A DNA stretch of 23,032 nt from Candidatus Falkowbacteria bacterium RIFOXYC2_FULL_48_21 (GCA_001778275.1 MFGM01000027.1:6819-29850), one strand, 5' to 3'; shown: positions 7,882 to 14,906, counted from the first letter of the stretch. Translations and numbers: made by a program. Notes: a model not told the origin generated them from the sequence alone.

Positions 7882-7910
7882 TTGATATTTTGATAAATTC
7901 ATGTTAGAGT
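7882..7910 (+). promoter_or_regulatory. Promoter for the alpha-helical protein gene at 7942
   Basis: TTGATA (7882-7887), 17-nt spacer, TAGAGT (7905-7910) with an extended TG at 7902-7903. It gives a leader of about 25 nt containing AGGAGG. Confidence 0.55.
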
Positions 7911-7941
7911 CACATATTGCTGTTCATTGACAGGAGGAAAC

Positions 7942-9036
7942 ATGACAACCGAAGAGGATGCAATGAGCGACGCTGTTTTAGCGAATCGGATTTTGAACGA
8001 CATTGAGGCACATCCGAGCAAGATGATAGAAAATGCCTTCGTGGTGGTGTTTTGCCAGTCGGGAAACGCGGTGCGCGAAGCCATGCCGCGGGTACTGGAC
8101 AAGCTTGATGCGCGGATTGCCGCCGGCCGATATTCGGAAGAGCGCCGGCCCGGATTTGTGGAATTGTCTTCTTCCTTGACGCGCATCATTGCTCTCGACA
8201 AGTCGTTCCGCTCGGGTGTTAACTTTGGCAAGTGCGCGGCCGACAAACGGCGCCACGCAGTCGAAACGATGATCGAACTCATGCGGCGCGTCACGATTCA
8301 GGCCGCGAATATGCTGGCGGAGCACTTTGCTTTTCATGATCGGAAAACAGATCGCCTTTTGCTTGATGCTCTGATGGCGGAGGCAACTGCGAGTTACGAA
8401 GATGATCCGAAATGCGAACGGTGGCTTCGGCTTTACAAATCGCAGAAGTTGCGCGTTTTGTATGAATGGCATCTGGTGCGATTTGACAAGTTGGCGTTTC
8501 AGTATGACAACTTTCAGTCAGCGCCGCAAAATGTCAAGAGTGACGCGGCAACAATGTTTACGAATTATATCGTGGACATGGCTGACATCGAGGACGCGGC
8601 CATCGTTGCGTTGCTCGAGCAGTTTTTTAACCGGTTTGAGGCGATTGTGCCAGAAATCGTGGAGGCTATTCGCCGACAGAGGGTGAACAATTCGGCACCT
8701 GATCATTTTGCCCGGTTGATGAAAATATCGTCAGGGTTGATAGCCAAGGCCAATCTTGAAAATGAATGCATGGACATGGAAGTGGAGATGGTGAGGTCAC
8801 CGGAAAGAATCGCCCTGTTGCGGCCGACGTACTTTGACAAAACGTTGTCATTGCTTCTCTTGGTGAATGATGATGACAAACGAACGCAAGAATTGTTCGA
8901 GTTCATCGGCCATGATCGCGAACGGGCGATGGGTTTGCGCGTGGTGATTCAGACGCGCCTGGCCACCGATACTTCAGATGGGGCGGTGTTGAACGCATTA
9001 TTGAACATTGTTCGGCTGACCGAGCAACATTTTTAA
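7942..9036 (+). CDS. Alpha-helical protein of unknown function, upstream part of a split gene
   Basis: 364 aa from the ATG at 7942, chosen because AGGAGG (7932-7937) lies 4 nt upstream; a TTG at 7927 in the same frame lies before that site. The protein is soluble-looking, with no signal peptide or membrane span, and nearly all helical, consistent with an alpha-solenoid. It belongs to no family I recognise. It resembles the protein at 9553-10977 in order of segments: a helix-rich N-terminus ending near DKLDARI, a NRFEAIVPEIVEAI region and a DKTLSLLLLVNDDD region. The frame stops at TAA (9034-9036), yet the same frame stays open for another 318 nt. Start to that second stop would encode about 470 residues, against 474 for the neighbour, so the TAA probably truncates an originally longer protein. 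Confidence 0.8.
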   Translation: MTTEEDAMSDAVLANRILNDIEAHPSKMIENAFVVVFCQSGNAVREAMPRVLDKLDARIAAGRYSEERRPGFVELSSSLTRIIALDKSFRSGVNFGKCAADKRRHAVETMIELMRRVTIQAANMLAEHFAFHDRKTDRLLLDALMAEATASYEDDPKCERWLRLYKSQKLRVLYEWHLVRFDKLAFQYDNFQSAPQNVKSDAATMFTNYIVDMADIEDAAIVALLEQFFNRFEAIVPEIVEAIRRQRVNNSAPDHFARLMKISSGLIAKANLENECMDMEVEMVRSPERIALLRPTYFDKTLSLLLLVNDDDKRTQELFEFIGHDRERAMGLRVVIQTRLATDTSDGAVLNALLNIVRLTEQHF

Positions 9037-9354
9037 ACGCGCGATCGAGTTAGCGTATTGCTCGATGCGAACGCGGACGATGACGCGCTCCTCGGCGTGA
9101 TGGATGAGGAGCCGATCAATGTCGCGATTGTGCTCGATACGTTGTATCGGCGTACACAGCAAACGTCAAGGCTTCGTGTTCTGGCGCGGGCGATCATCAA
9201 GCGCCATCCGGATGAAGAAGATTATCAATTGCAGGTGTCATGTTTCATGAACAAGCTAGCCGAACATATGGCGCGCGGCATTTTGGCGGATTTTCTGGAC
9301 AAGATAAATCAAGCGGCCGCCACTCCGCGTCCGCCGATGACAGGGAACAATTAA
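9037..9354 (+). pseudogene. Downstream part of the split alpha-helical protein gene
   Basis: This continues, in the same frame and directly after TAA 9034-9036, with 105 codons to TAA 9352-9354. No ribosome binding site or ATG precedes its first plausible start (TTG 9058), so independent translation is doubtful. The translated segment (with RVSVLLDANADDDALLGVM and IIKRHPDEEDYQ) reads as ordinary helical protein and corresponds in place to the last quarter of the neighbouring 474-residue protein. Interpretations: a recent nonsense mutation, stop-codon readthrough giving a long form, or a base error in the assembly. A single inserted or deleted base cannot explain it because the frame is unchanged. 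Confidence 0.6.
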
Positions 9355-9366
9355 GAATCTCAAATT

Positions 9367-9402
9367 ACGCCTCGAAGTCACAGAATTTCGGGGCGTTTAT
9401 GT
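9367..9402 (+). terminator. Terminator after the split gene
   Basis: A 10-bp stem with one G-T pair (9367-9376 with 9387-9396), 10-nt loop, then a weak T-rich tail TTATGTT. Moderate strength. Confidence 0.6.
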
Positions 9403-9465
9403 TATCATGTGAGGGGGAAGGTGAAAGTAGCCGGTGATTTGCGTTGGCAAATGATTTGCACGCCC

Positions 9466-9494
9466 TTGACAAACATAATCTTATTTAATAAGAT
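9466..9494 (+). promoter_or_regulatory. Promoter for the gene at 9553
   Basis: TTGACA (9466-9471), 17-nt spacer, TAAGAT (9489-9494). It predicts a leader of about 50 nt that includes the ATTAGTAAATTCGTAT motif and a strong AAAGGAGGT site. Confidence 0.8.
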
Positions 9495-9521
9495 GCGCAG
9501 TCATGGTTCATTGACCGTACG

Positions 9522-9537
9522 ATTAGTAAATTCGTAT
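9522..9537 (+). promoter_or_regulatory. Leader motif ATTAGTAAATTCGTAT
   Basis: A 16-nt near-direct repeat (8-nt period) 7 nt before the AGGAGG. It recurs with one or two changes at 22778-22793 in the same position relative to a start codon, and in both arms of the inverted repeat before mutL. Confidence 0.5.
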
Positions 9538-9552
9538 TATAAAGGAGGTCAA

Positions 9553-10977
9553 ATGCTCAAAGAAAGTTCCAAGTGTGCCACATGTGAAAAGCGAAATGAA
9601 TGTGTGAGCGGCATCATGGCGAGCATATTGCGCAATCGGCGCCGGGGAGCGGCCGCGGTTTTTGACGCTTATGAAGCTGGCTTGTGCCGACTCGAAGTTT
9701 TACCGTTTTTGGCTGAAAAAATTGACGAGCAACTGATCGAGAGCGATGGTGAAGCCAGAGCTGATTGGCTGTGCGTGTCCGGATTCACCGCGCGGTTGAA
9801 CGCACTTGACACGCTGGTGCGAGAGGCGAATGAAGGCGAAGGCTTGTCGTCGGTCAAGCAAAAAATCGGCGTGAACTTGCTCCTCGACATGATTGGCGCG
9901 CATCATGATATTGGCCAAGCGGTTTTGGCGCAATTCTATTTTCAGAAAAATTGGTCGCTCGGCGATCTGGTGCAATCAGCCGTGACCAATCGCTTGGCCG
10001 AAGTCGACCGAGATGAGAGCGCGGTAAAATATGACTGGATATTGTGGCATACGGCCGAAGTGCAAAAGAGCGCCCGTCGGTTCGATGAAAAAATCTCTGC
10101 GCTGACAAGCCGGGAAAATGATTTTTGGGACAGTGCCTGGGCGGCGAAGGTCGAAGCCACGGCTCTGGTCATGGATCATCTTCGCACGGCCGAATCTTTG
10201 CCCGATGTGGCCAATGTGTTTTTGCACTCGGTGATGTCTCGCTTCGCGGGACTGAATTGCGAATTGCACGCGGCGATCGCGGCCGCGGCGGCGGACAACG
10301 AGAAATTCCGCGCGCTTTTGCGGTTTTACGAGCGCAAGCGCGAGCGAGATATGGCGCGGTATGAATTGAACGGCATTATCGCTCTGCACGGCGAATTTCA
10401 AAACAGTTTGCCGTGGGAAAAGCGGCGCGCGCTTGATCTGATTATGAAATTGTTCGCCCTGTGCGATGACGCCGGGCACGCGGGCGATTATTTGCGACAA
10501 ATGCAGCATCGTTTGCCAAAACTGTTCGTGGATATTTGTGGGGCGGTGAAAACTCGAAAAAGTGACAGCACCTTGTTGACGGATTTGGCCACGCAAGTCG
10601 AGCCGTTGCTCGCGGTTCATGCGAGAATGACGGCCACATATGAGACGCTGGAAAAGTTTTTCAAAAAAGGAACTTACACGGAGGACGAACTGCGCGCGTT
10701 GGTTGACACTAGTGCGTCGGTCGGCGCTTCGGCTGCATTTTCCTTGCTCGTGTTTGGCAAGGATGATGATTTTGCCAAAGTGTTTGCTTGGCTGAAAGAA
10801 AAAAGCCAGACCGATTTGGAATATAAGAAAGCGCATGAAGAAGTCGAATTGAGGCGAGAATTTCTTAAAGCCATGCGAGATCATTTACGCCGGACGTATG
10901 GACAGATAATTGGAGAAGAACAGCTAGCGGAGGAAGATGACGTGTTTGGCAAGCCGAAGGGGAAGTATGTGAATTAA
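9553..10977 (+). CDS. Alpha-helical protein of unknown function with N-terminal cysteine cluster
   Basis: 474 aa from the ATG at 9553, chosen for the AAAGGAGG (9541-9548) 4 nt upstream; the frame is open further upstream, but that part overlaps the promoter. The first 17 residues hold Cys8, Cys11 and Cys17 (CATCEKRNEC), a possible metal site or partial zinc knuckle. The rest is charged and helical, with no signal peptide or membrane span, and the C-terminus is acidic (GEEQLAEEDD). I do not recognise the family. It aligns segment by segment, weakly, with the split protein immediately upstream, and its first 60 residues have the same helix layout as the truncated protein at 22812. It has its own consensus promoter and terminator. 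Function unknown. Confidence 0.85.
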   Translation: MLKESSKCATCEKRNECVSGIMASILRNRRRGAAAVFDAYEAGLCRLEVLPFLAEKIDEQLIESDGEARADWLCVSGFTARLNALDTLVREANEGEGLSSVKQKIGVNLLLDMIGAHHDIGQAVLAQFYFQKNWSLGDLVQSAVTNRLAEVDRDESAVKYDWILWHTAEVQKSARRFDEKISALTSRENDFWDSAWAAKVEATALVMDHLRTAESLPDVANVFLHSVMSRFAGLNCELHAAIAAAAADNEKFRALLRFYERKRERDMARYELNGIIALHGEFQNSLPWEKRRALDLIMKLFALCDDAGHAGDYLRQMQHRLPKLFVDICGAVKTRKSDSTLLTDLATQVEPLLAVHARMTATYETLEKFFKKGTYTEDELRALVDTSASVGASAAFSLLVFGKDDDFAKVFAWLKEKSQTDLEYKKAHEEVELRREFLKAMRDHLRRTYGQIIGEEQLAEEDDVFGKPKGKYVN

Positions 10978-10985
10978 TAGCAATG

Positions 10986-11015
10986 GATCTGACGACAACG
11001 TCGGGTCTTTTTTTT
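10986..11015 (+). terminator. Terminator after the gene at 9553
   Basis: A 9-bp stem (10986-10994 with 10999-11007) with ACAA loop and eight T. Its core GACG-ACAA-CGTC is shared with the terminator at 11952-11985. Confidence 0.92.
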
Positions 11016-11068
11016 ATTATGAATGGCGGGGATGAAATTATTGGCAGAAACCATAAACGTAAAATATA

Positions 11069-11107
11069 CATAACGCGTAGGGGCAGATTCTGCCCATACG
11101 CGTTATG
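11069..11107 (+). repeat. Near-perfect 18-bp inverted repeat
   Basis: Arms 11069-11086 and 11090-11107 pair with a single G-A mismatch and a 3-nt loop. The TAGGGGC(A/G) plus GATTC core resembles the hairpin at 4522-4541, suggesting one dispersed palindromic family. Confidence 0.85.
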
Positions 11108-11128
11108 CGTGTTTTGTCTAATTTTAGG

Positions 11129-11161
11129 ATCAAACTAATCATTTCAATCATCATAATCCCG
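11129..11161 (+). repeat. 33-nt dispersed repeat, copy 1
   Basis: 27 of 33 positions match the sequence at 15101-15133 just before rpsM (starts ATCAAACTAATCA, later ATAATC). Here it lies immediately before the promoter of the large RNA. Confidence 0.65.
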
Positions 11162-11169
11162 ATCTGCTA

Positions 11170-11198
11170 TTGACAAATAATTAAAAGTATGATATAAT
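11170..11198 (+). promoter_or_regulatory. Perfect-consensus promoter for the large RNA
   Basis: TTGACA (11170-11175), 17-nt spacer, TATAAT (11193-11198). The expected start is near 11205. No reading frame of gene length follows, so it should drive a non-coding transcript. Confidence 0.88.
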
Positions 11199-11204
11199 GC
11201 TTTT

Positions 11205-11985
11205 TCACAGTCAAGATTCCATTGCCACGCAATAAAAAAGAAGTTATCATGCCGGCATAGGATCAGATCGTTGACAATCGGTGTTTGCACTTTTGTGAAG
11301 GATGGGGTACTGGACAGCCAGTGGGGATGACTTGGACGTTGTCATTATTCATGTGGTGATTCCTGTCTCCGTCCTAATCTCAAGTGTTAGCGCATAGGGG
11401 CTATTGGCAGGCCCGGCTTTCATCTCATTGAGTCATGAAAGCAAAGATAACCGCATCGGCGCTGATGCGGTGAAATCTCGGGATGCCAGGATCTCGGGAG
11501 ACGCAAGGTTCTGTTATAGCTCCCTTAACCGGTAGCTTTAGCTCCCTGCGTTTATACGCCACCAGCTCACGTCCCGTGCCTCGGTTGGGGGCGAGCGAAA
11601 AGCGTGTGGGCTGGGTCTTGGTTGCCACTGGTACTGGCGGCCGGGACAGTGAAAACCTCCGAATGCTGTGATGAGGTGTACGGGCACCGGACAGGTACCA
11701 CAGGAGGAGGCGGTCTCGCAATAAAGATGCGGTGAAGACGACCCGTGCGAGAAACTGGCAAAAAAATTAAGTTCCGGCACAAGAGCACCCTTGTCGTTCG
11801 GGACAGGGCCGCCTTTGATGGCGGTTCCGACAACAACAAGCGCCAAGCGCTTGAAGAGATACCCGCGAATAAAGCGGGCCGGCGAGAGGTTCAATAAAAC
11901 CGGTACTCGCCGGAACTAAAATTTGCGCCACAATGGCGCCGAAGATACGAGGGACCTGACGACAACGTCGGGTCCTTTTCTTTTT
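11205..11985 (+). ncRNA. Large structured non-coding RNA, about 780 nt, family not recognised
   Basis: A consensus promoter and a strong terminator define the ends, and no gene-sized frame lies between. Hairpins seen directly include 11416-11423/11435-11442 (8 bp), 11451-11457/11464-11470 (7 bp), 11837-11843/11847-11853 (7 bp), 11862-11866/11874-11878, 11879-11886/11906-11913 (8 bp) and 11925-11930/11934-11939, plus 11309-11313/11318-11322 and 11327-11331/11341-11345. Longer pairings such as a GTCTTGG/CCGGGAC stem around a GCCA/TGGC helix (about 11615-11647) suggest a multi-branched fold. Short internal repeats occur (ATCTCGGGA at 11475 and 11491; TAGCTCCCT at 11517 and 11539). I could not find the signature sequences of RNase P RNA, tmRNA, rRNA or group II domain V. 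Ornate large bacterial RNAs (GOLLD, ROOL, OLE classes) are similar in size, but I cannot match any. Confidence 0.75.
11952..11985 (+). terminator. Terminator of the large RNA
   Basis: A 10-bp stem (11952-11961 with 11966-11975), ACAA loop, then TTTTCTTTTT. It is nearly the same hairpin as at 10986-11007. Confidence 0.92.
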
Positions 11986-12033
11986 GGAAAAAAGCTGTTA
12001 ACATTTTGACAGACGAATATCCGAATTTACTTC

Positions 12034-12158
12034 GCGATGCGAATCGTAATCTGATGGTCTCTAATCGCACTCATACGAATTTACGAATCTTATTAGACTA
12101 TGATTCGTAAATTCGTATGAGTGCAGCGAAAAGCCTATTCGCCCTTGATTCGCATCGC
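12034..12158 (+). repeat. Nested inverted repeats upstream of mutL
   Basis: Outer 12-nt arms (12034-12045 with 12147-12158) are perfect complements. Inside them lies a perfect 23-bp inverted repeat (12067-12089 with 12102-12124) around a 12-nt loop. Each inner arm contains the ATTCGTAAATTCGTAT motif seen in leaders elsewhere in the window. There is no T-run, so it is more likely a protein site, cruciform or RNA structure than a terminator. Confidence 0.85.
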
Positions 12159-12187
12159 ACCCATTGCCCGCTTTTTTAACATCAAAT

Positions 12188-13981
12188 ATGAAAATACACA
12201 TTTTACCCAAAGACTTAATCAACCAAATTGCGGCCGGCGAGGTCGTCGAGCGGCCGATGTCAGTGGTCAAAGAACTGGTCGAAAACTCGATCGACGCCGG
12301 TGCGAAAAATATTGTGATTGAAATTGAAAACGGCGGTTTGAATCTGGTAAAAGTCACGGACGATGGCGACGGTATGAATCGCGAAGACGCGCAGTTGAGC
12401 ATCGCGCAACATGCCACGAGCAAGATTCAGAATCAGGAAGATTTGTTTAACATTTCAACCTTGGGTTTTCGCGGTGAAGCGCTGGCCAGTATCGCGGCGG
12501 TTAGTGAATTTAATTTGGTAACGCAAGAAGTTGGCGCGGTCGTTGGTACCGAGTTGCGCGTGGTAAACGGCGATGCGGCTGTTTATGACATCGGCGCGGC
12601 GCCGGGTACCAGCATTTCTTGTCGTAATCTTTTTTACAACGTGCCGGCGCGAAAAAAATACATGAAAACGCCGGTGACGGAATTCAATCATATAATGGAT
12701 TTGTTTTTAAGCTATTGCCTTGGTTATCCGGAAATAGCGTGGAAATTGCTTCACAACAGCAAAGTCGTTTACCATTTTCCCAGCGCGGAAAGGGGACAGC
12801 GCATCGGCGACGTGCTCGGCGACGAGGTGGCGGCCAATCTGCTTCCGGTCAGTGTCAAGTTAAACGGCATTGAAATCAAGGGCCGCATCGGCAAGCCGCA
12901 GATCGCGCGGAATAATCGCAAGTTGCAATATCTGTTTATCAATCGTCGGCCGGTTAACGAGTTTATCGTAGCGAAACAAGTGAAGGAGGCGTTCGGGACG
13001 CTGCTTGCCAAGGAAATGCAACCGGTTTATTTTTTAGAATTGAATATCGAAAATGCCAGTATCGATGTCAACGTGCATCCGCGCAAGCTTGAAGTGCGTT
13101 TTTCCGAACCGCAATTGGTTTATAAATCCGTTTATCAGGCTGTGGCCGCGGCGCTTGACGCGCATGAATTGGTGGCGCAGGTTAGCATCCCCGAGCCGAA
13201 ACGTTTCACGCCGGTCGGTAGCGTCATCGCGAGCAGGCAATCCGATTTTGCGGTCAGATCTGATTTGGGGATCAAATTCGGTTCCCATGGCGACACCTCG
13301 CCGTCGTTTGCGTACAAAGCGCCGGCCGCGTTCGTCGAATCTTCGTTTTTGCCACCGGTGGGCGGCGTTAAGTCGGACGTGAAAGAAGAAGAGCCGTTTG
13401 TGCCGGAATATCAAGTGTTGGGTCAGGTTGACAACGCGTACATTGTGACGCGCACGGAAGACTCGATCAAAATTTATGATCAGCATGCGAGCTCGGAGCG
13501 CGTGCGATATGAAAAGTTGAAACGCGAGTGGGAGATCGGTCGCCTCGCCAGTCAAAAAATGTTGTTGCCGCAAAAAATCGAATTAACGCCAACCGAAGCG
13601 CGTTCGCTCGAAGCCGGCTTGCCATTGGCGCGTAAGTTGGGTTTTGATGTGGAGCATTTTGGCGGCAATTCTTTTGCCGTATCAGCGGTGCCGCAGTTGT
13701 TGGTAAAAAGTGATGTGCGAGAAATGATTTTGGAAATCATCGGCGAGTTGACGGATGCGGTGGTGGTCGAAGATAAGATTGTTCAGCCGATTGATAATAT
13801 CTTGAAAATGATGGCTTGCAAAAGCGCTATTAAATTCGGCGACGTTTTGACGCGTGAAGGTATGGAGTCATTGATTAACGACCTTGAGCGTTTGCAAAAT
13901 AAATACACCTGCGTGCATGGTCGGCCGGCGGTGATTGAATTTAGTTTTGACGAATTGAAGAAGATGTTCAAACGGAAGTAG
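12188..13981 (+). CDS. mutL: DNA mismatch repair protein MutL with endonuclease motifs
   Basis: 597 aa, normal length. The ATG at 12188 gives the standard MutL opening (KIHILP, then IAAGEVVERP); an in-frame TTG at 12164 is less likely. The GHKL ATPase is complete: ELVEN (residues 29-33), DDGDGM (58-63), ATSKI and GFRGEAL (93-99). The C-terminal dimerisation domain carries the metal-binding nuclease motif DQHA-x2-E-x4-E (431-442), ACKSAIK and CVHGRP (575-580). This is the nicking type of MutL, used in bacteria without MutH; consistent with that, no mutH is in this window. It acts with the MutS encoded upstream. No ribosome binding site is visible; the start follows an A/T-rich stretch. Confidence 0.97.
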   Translation: MKIHILPKDLINQIAAGEVVERPMSVVKELVENSIDAGAKNIVIEIENGGLNLVKVTDDGDGMNREDAQLSIAQHATSKIQNQEDLFNISTLGFRGEALASIAAVSEFNLVTQEVGAVVGTELRVVNGDAAVYDIGAAPGTSISCRNLFYNVPARKKYMKTPVTEFNHIMDLFLSYCLGYPEIAWKLLHNSKVVYHFPSAERGQRIGDVLGDEVAANLLPVSVKLNGIEIKGRIGKPQIARNNRKLQYLFINRRPVNEFIVAKQVKEAFGTLLAKEMQPVYFLELNIENASIDVNVHPRKLEVRFSEPQLVYKSVYQAVAAALDAHELVAQVSIPEPKRFTPVGSVIASRQSDFAVRSDLGIKFGSHGDTSPSFAYKAPAAFVESSFLPPVGGVKSDVKEEEPFVPEYQVLGQVDNAYIVTRTEDSIKIYDQHASSERVRYEKLKREWEIGRLASQKMLLPQKIELTPTEARSLEAGLPLARKLGFDVEHFGGNSFAVSAVPQLLVKSDVREMILEIIGELTDAVVVEDKIVQPIDNILKMMACKSAIKFGDVLTREGMESLINDLERLQNKYTCVHGRPAVIEFSFDELKKMFKRK

Positions 13982-14092
13982 GGGAACGCGAAACTATGCG
14001 AATAGCGTTACGATTTATTCACATGATCGCCAGGGCTGTGATTGTTTTGGATATATTTAATAAATGGTCGTTTGTTCCCTTTGGGATTTGAT

Positions 14093-14125
14093 ATCCCGCG
14101 ACTATATTGCGGGATAATTTATTTA
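14093..14125 (+). terminator. Candidate terminator after mutL
   Basis: ATCCCGC/GCGGGAT stem (14093-14099 with 14109-14115) followed by AATTTATTTAC. An alternative GGGAT/ATCCC pairing overlaps it. Confidence 0.55.
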
Positions 14126-14194
14126 CAAAATTTATAAATGGCTAGCGAGTTGATGTATTACGCTATTCTTACGGGAGAAAGGCTTCATGCTTTT

Positions 14195-14312
14195 ACGGCT
14201 TTGCCGTTTTGTCCTAAGGTCGAGGAGGCGCGAAGCACCGACGAGACCGGCCGTCCGCCAGGACAAAAACCACCGCCTGCGAGCAGTCGCAGCGGGCGGG
14301 GTAAGGGGGTGG
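14195..14312 (+). repeat. GC-rich palindromic patch between mutL and infA
   Basis: In the 574-bp gene-free interval 13982-14555. It contains ACGGC/GCCGT (14195-14199 with 14203-14207), GTCCT/AGGAC (14211-14215 with 14260-14264), TGCGA-GCAG-TCGCA (14278-14291) and CCACCGCC opposite GGCGGGG. Composition is much richer in GC than the surrounding AT-rich DNA. A 70-codon frame crosses it but looks non-protein-like, so I treat it as a repeat or decayed element. Confidence 0.6.
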
Positions 14313-14360
14313 GTCGTCTTCTGATAAAAAAGCGTAACCCTGTTTTATAAACAGCCCTAT

Positions 14361-14389
14361 TTGACAATGGTCATTTAATAAGATAGAAT
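14361..14389 (+). promoter_or_regulatory. Distal infA promoter (P1)
   Basis: TTGACA (14361-14366), 17-nt spacer, TAGAAT (14384-14389). There is no terminator before infA, so it would give infA a leader of about 160 nt. Confidence 0.7.
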
Positions 14390-14512
14390 TCCCTCATCGG
14401 AATATGGCGTAAATTTATTCGTAAAAAAGAATAATGATTACAATATATTTTCGTAAATTTAGATAAATATTAGCAAGTGTGTCAAACGGTGACAGGTGGT
14501 TATTTGGCCGTA

Positions 14513-14540
14513 TTGACATATTTTTTAAAACCATTATAAT
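14513..14540 (+). promoter_or_regulatory. Proximal infA promoter (P2)
   Basis: TTGACA (14513-14518), 16-nt spacer, TATAAT (14535-14540), both perfect. Its start would fall near 14547, only about 9 nt before the infA ATG. Confidence 0.85.
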
Positions 14541-14555
14541 TAAGTTGCTTTATTC

Positions 14556-14771
14556 ATGGGAAAACAAGACGTAATCGAGATGAAGGGCGTGATTGAAGAA
14601 TTACTGCCCGCCGGATCTTTCAATGTGAAGCTCGAAAATGGACATGAGATTTTGGCGCATTTGTCAGGCAAGATGAGAATCAACAAGATTCATCTTCTGG
14701 TCGGCGATCGCGTGAAGGTCGAAATCACGCCATACGATTTGAGCAAGGGGCGCATCGTTTTCCGTTACTAA
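14556..14771 (+). CDS. infA: Translation initiation factor IF-1
   Basis: 71 aa, the family's usual length. It is a single S1-type OB-fold: the start GKQDVIEMKGVIEE, the HLSGKMR segment (about residues 35-41) that contacts the 30S A site, and the closing VEITPYDLSKGRIVFRY are typical. It binds the ribosomal A site and helps IF-2 and IF-3 position initiator tRNA. It heads the ribosomal protein cluster. The ATG is preceded by TTTATTC with no Shine-Dalgarno sequence, and the proximal promoter predicts an almost leaderless mRNA. Confidence 0.97.
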   Translation: MGKQDVIEMKGVIEELLPAGSFNVKLENGHEILAHLSGKMRINKIHLLVGDRVKVEITPYDLSKGRIVFRY

Positions 14772-14856
14772 TTCGTGAAAACCGTTGCCAAACTGCCGCT
14801 TGTATAAAGCCGGCGGTATTAATTTATTATTTTATTGTTTTCCATTTTCTTTCCGG

Positions 14857-14906
14857 CTACTCTCTACGGCCTCCTACGTTCTACATCCTACCTCCTACAA
14901 CCTAAC
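14857..14906 (+). repeat. Degenerate polypyrimidine repeat before rpmJ
   Basis: Imperfect units of the CTACTCTC / CCTACG / CTACATCC / CTACCTCC type, same flavour as 2480-2511. It ends 8 nt before the rpmJ start. Confidence 0.6.

Noticed and set aside
9034..9036. Alternative genetic code explaining the internal stop
   Set aside because: The codon is TAA, not TGA, and TAA ends many intact genes here; TGA also acts as a normal stop for mutS, the flippase and the glycosyltransferase.
11885..11905. T-arm-like GGTTCAATAAAACC suggesting a tRNA
   Set aside because: It is only the loop side of a local hairpin; no acceptor stem, anticodon arm or D arm lines up around it.
11205..11985. Large RNA as RNase P RNA or tmRNA
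   Set aside because: No GAGGAAAGTCC-type core, no ACAGAA/GGTAAGAGCGCACC-type elements, no tRNA-like CCA end and no tag frame; twice the usual length.
12001..12187. Replication origin in the AT-rich inverted-repeat region before mutL
   Set aside because: No DnaA-box cluster (TTATCCACA) and no dnaA or dnaN nearby.
14138..14350. 70-codon frame as a protein gene
   Set aside because: It crosses a palindromic GC-rich repeat, has no ribosome binding site, and the translation looks like repeat-derived low-complexity sequence.
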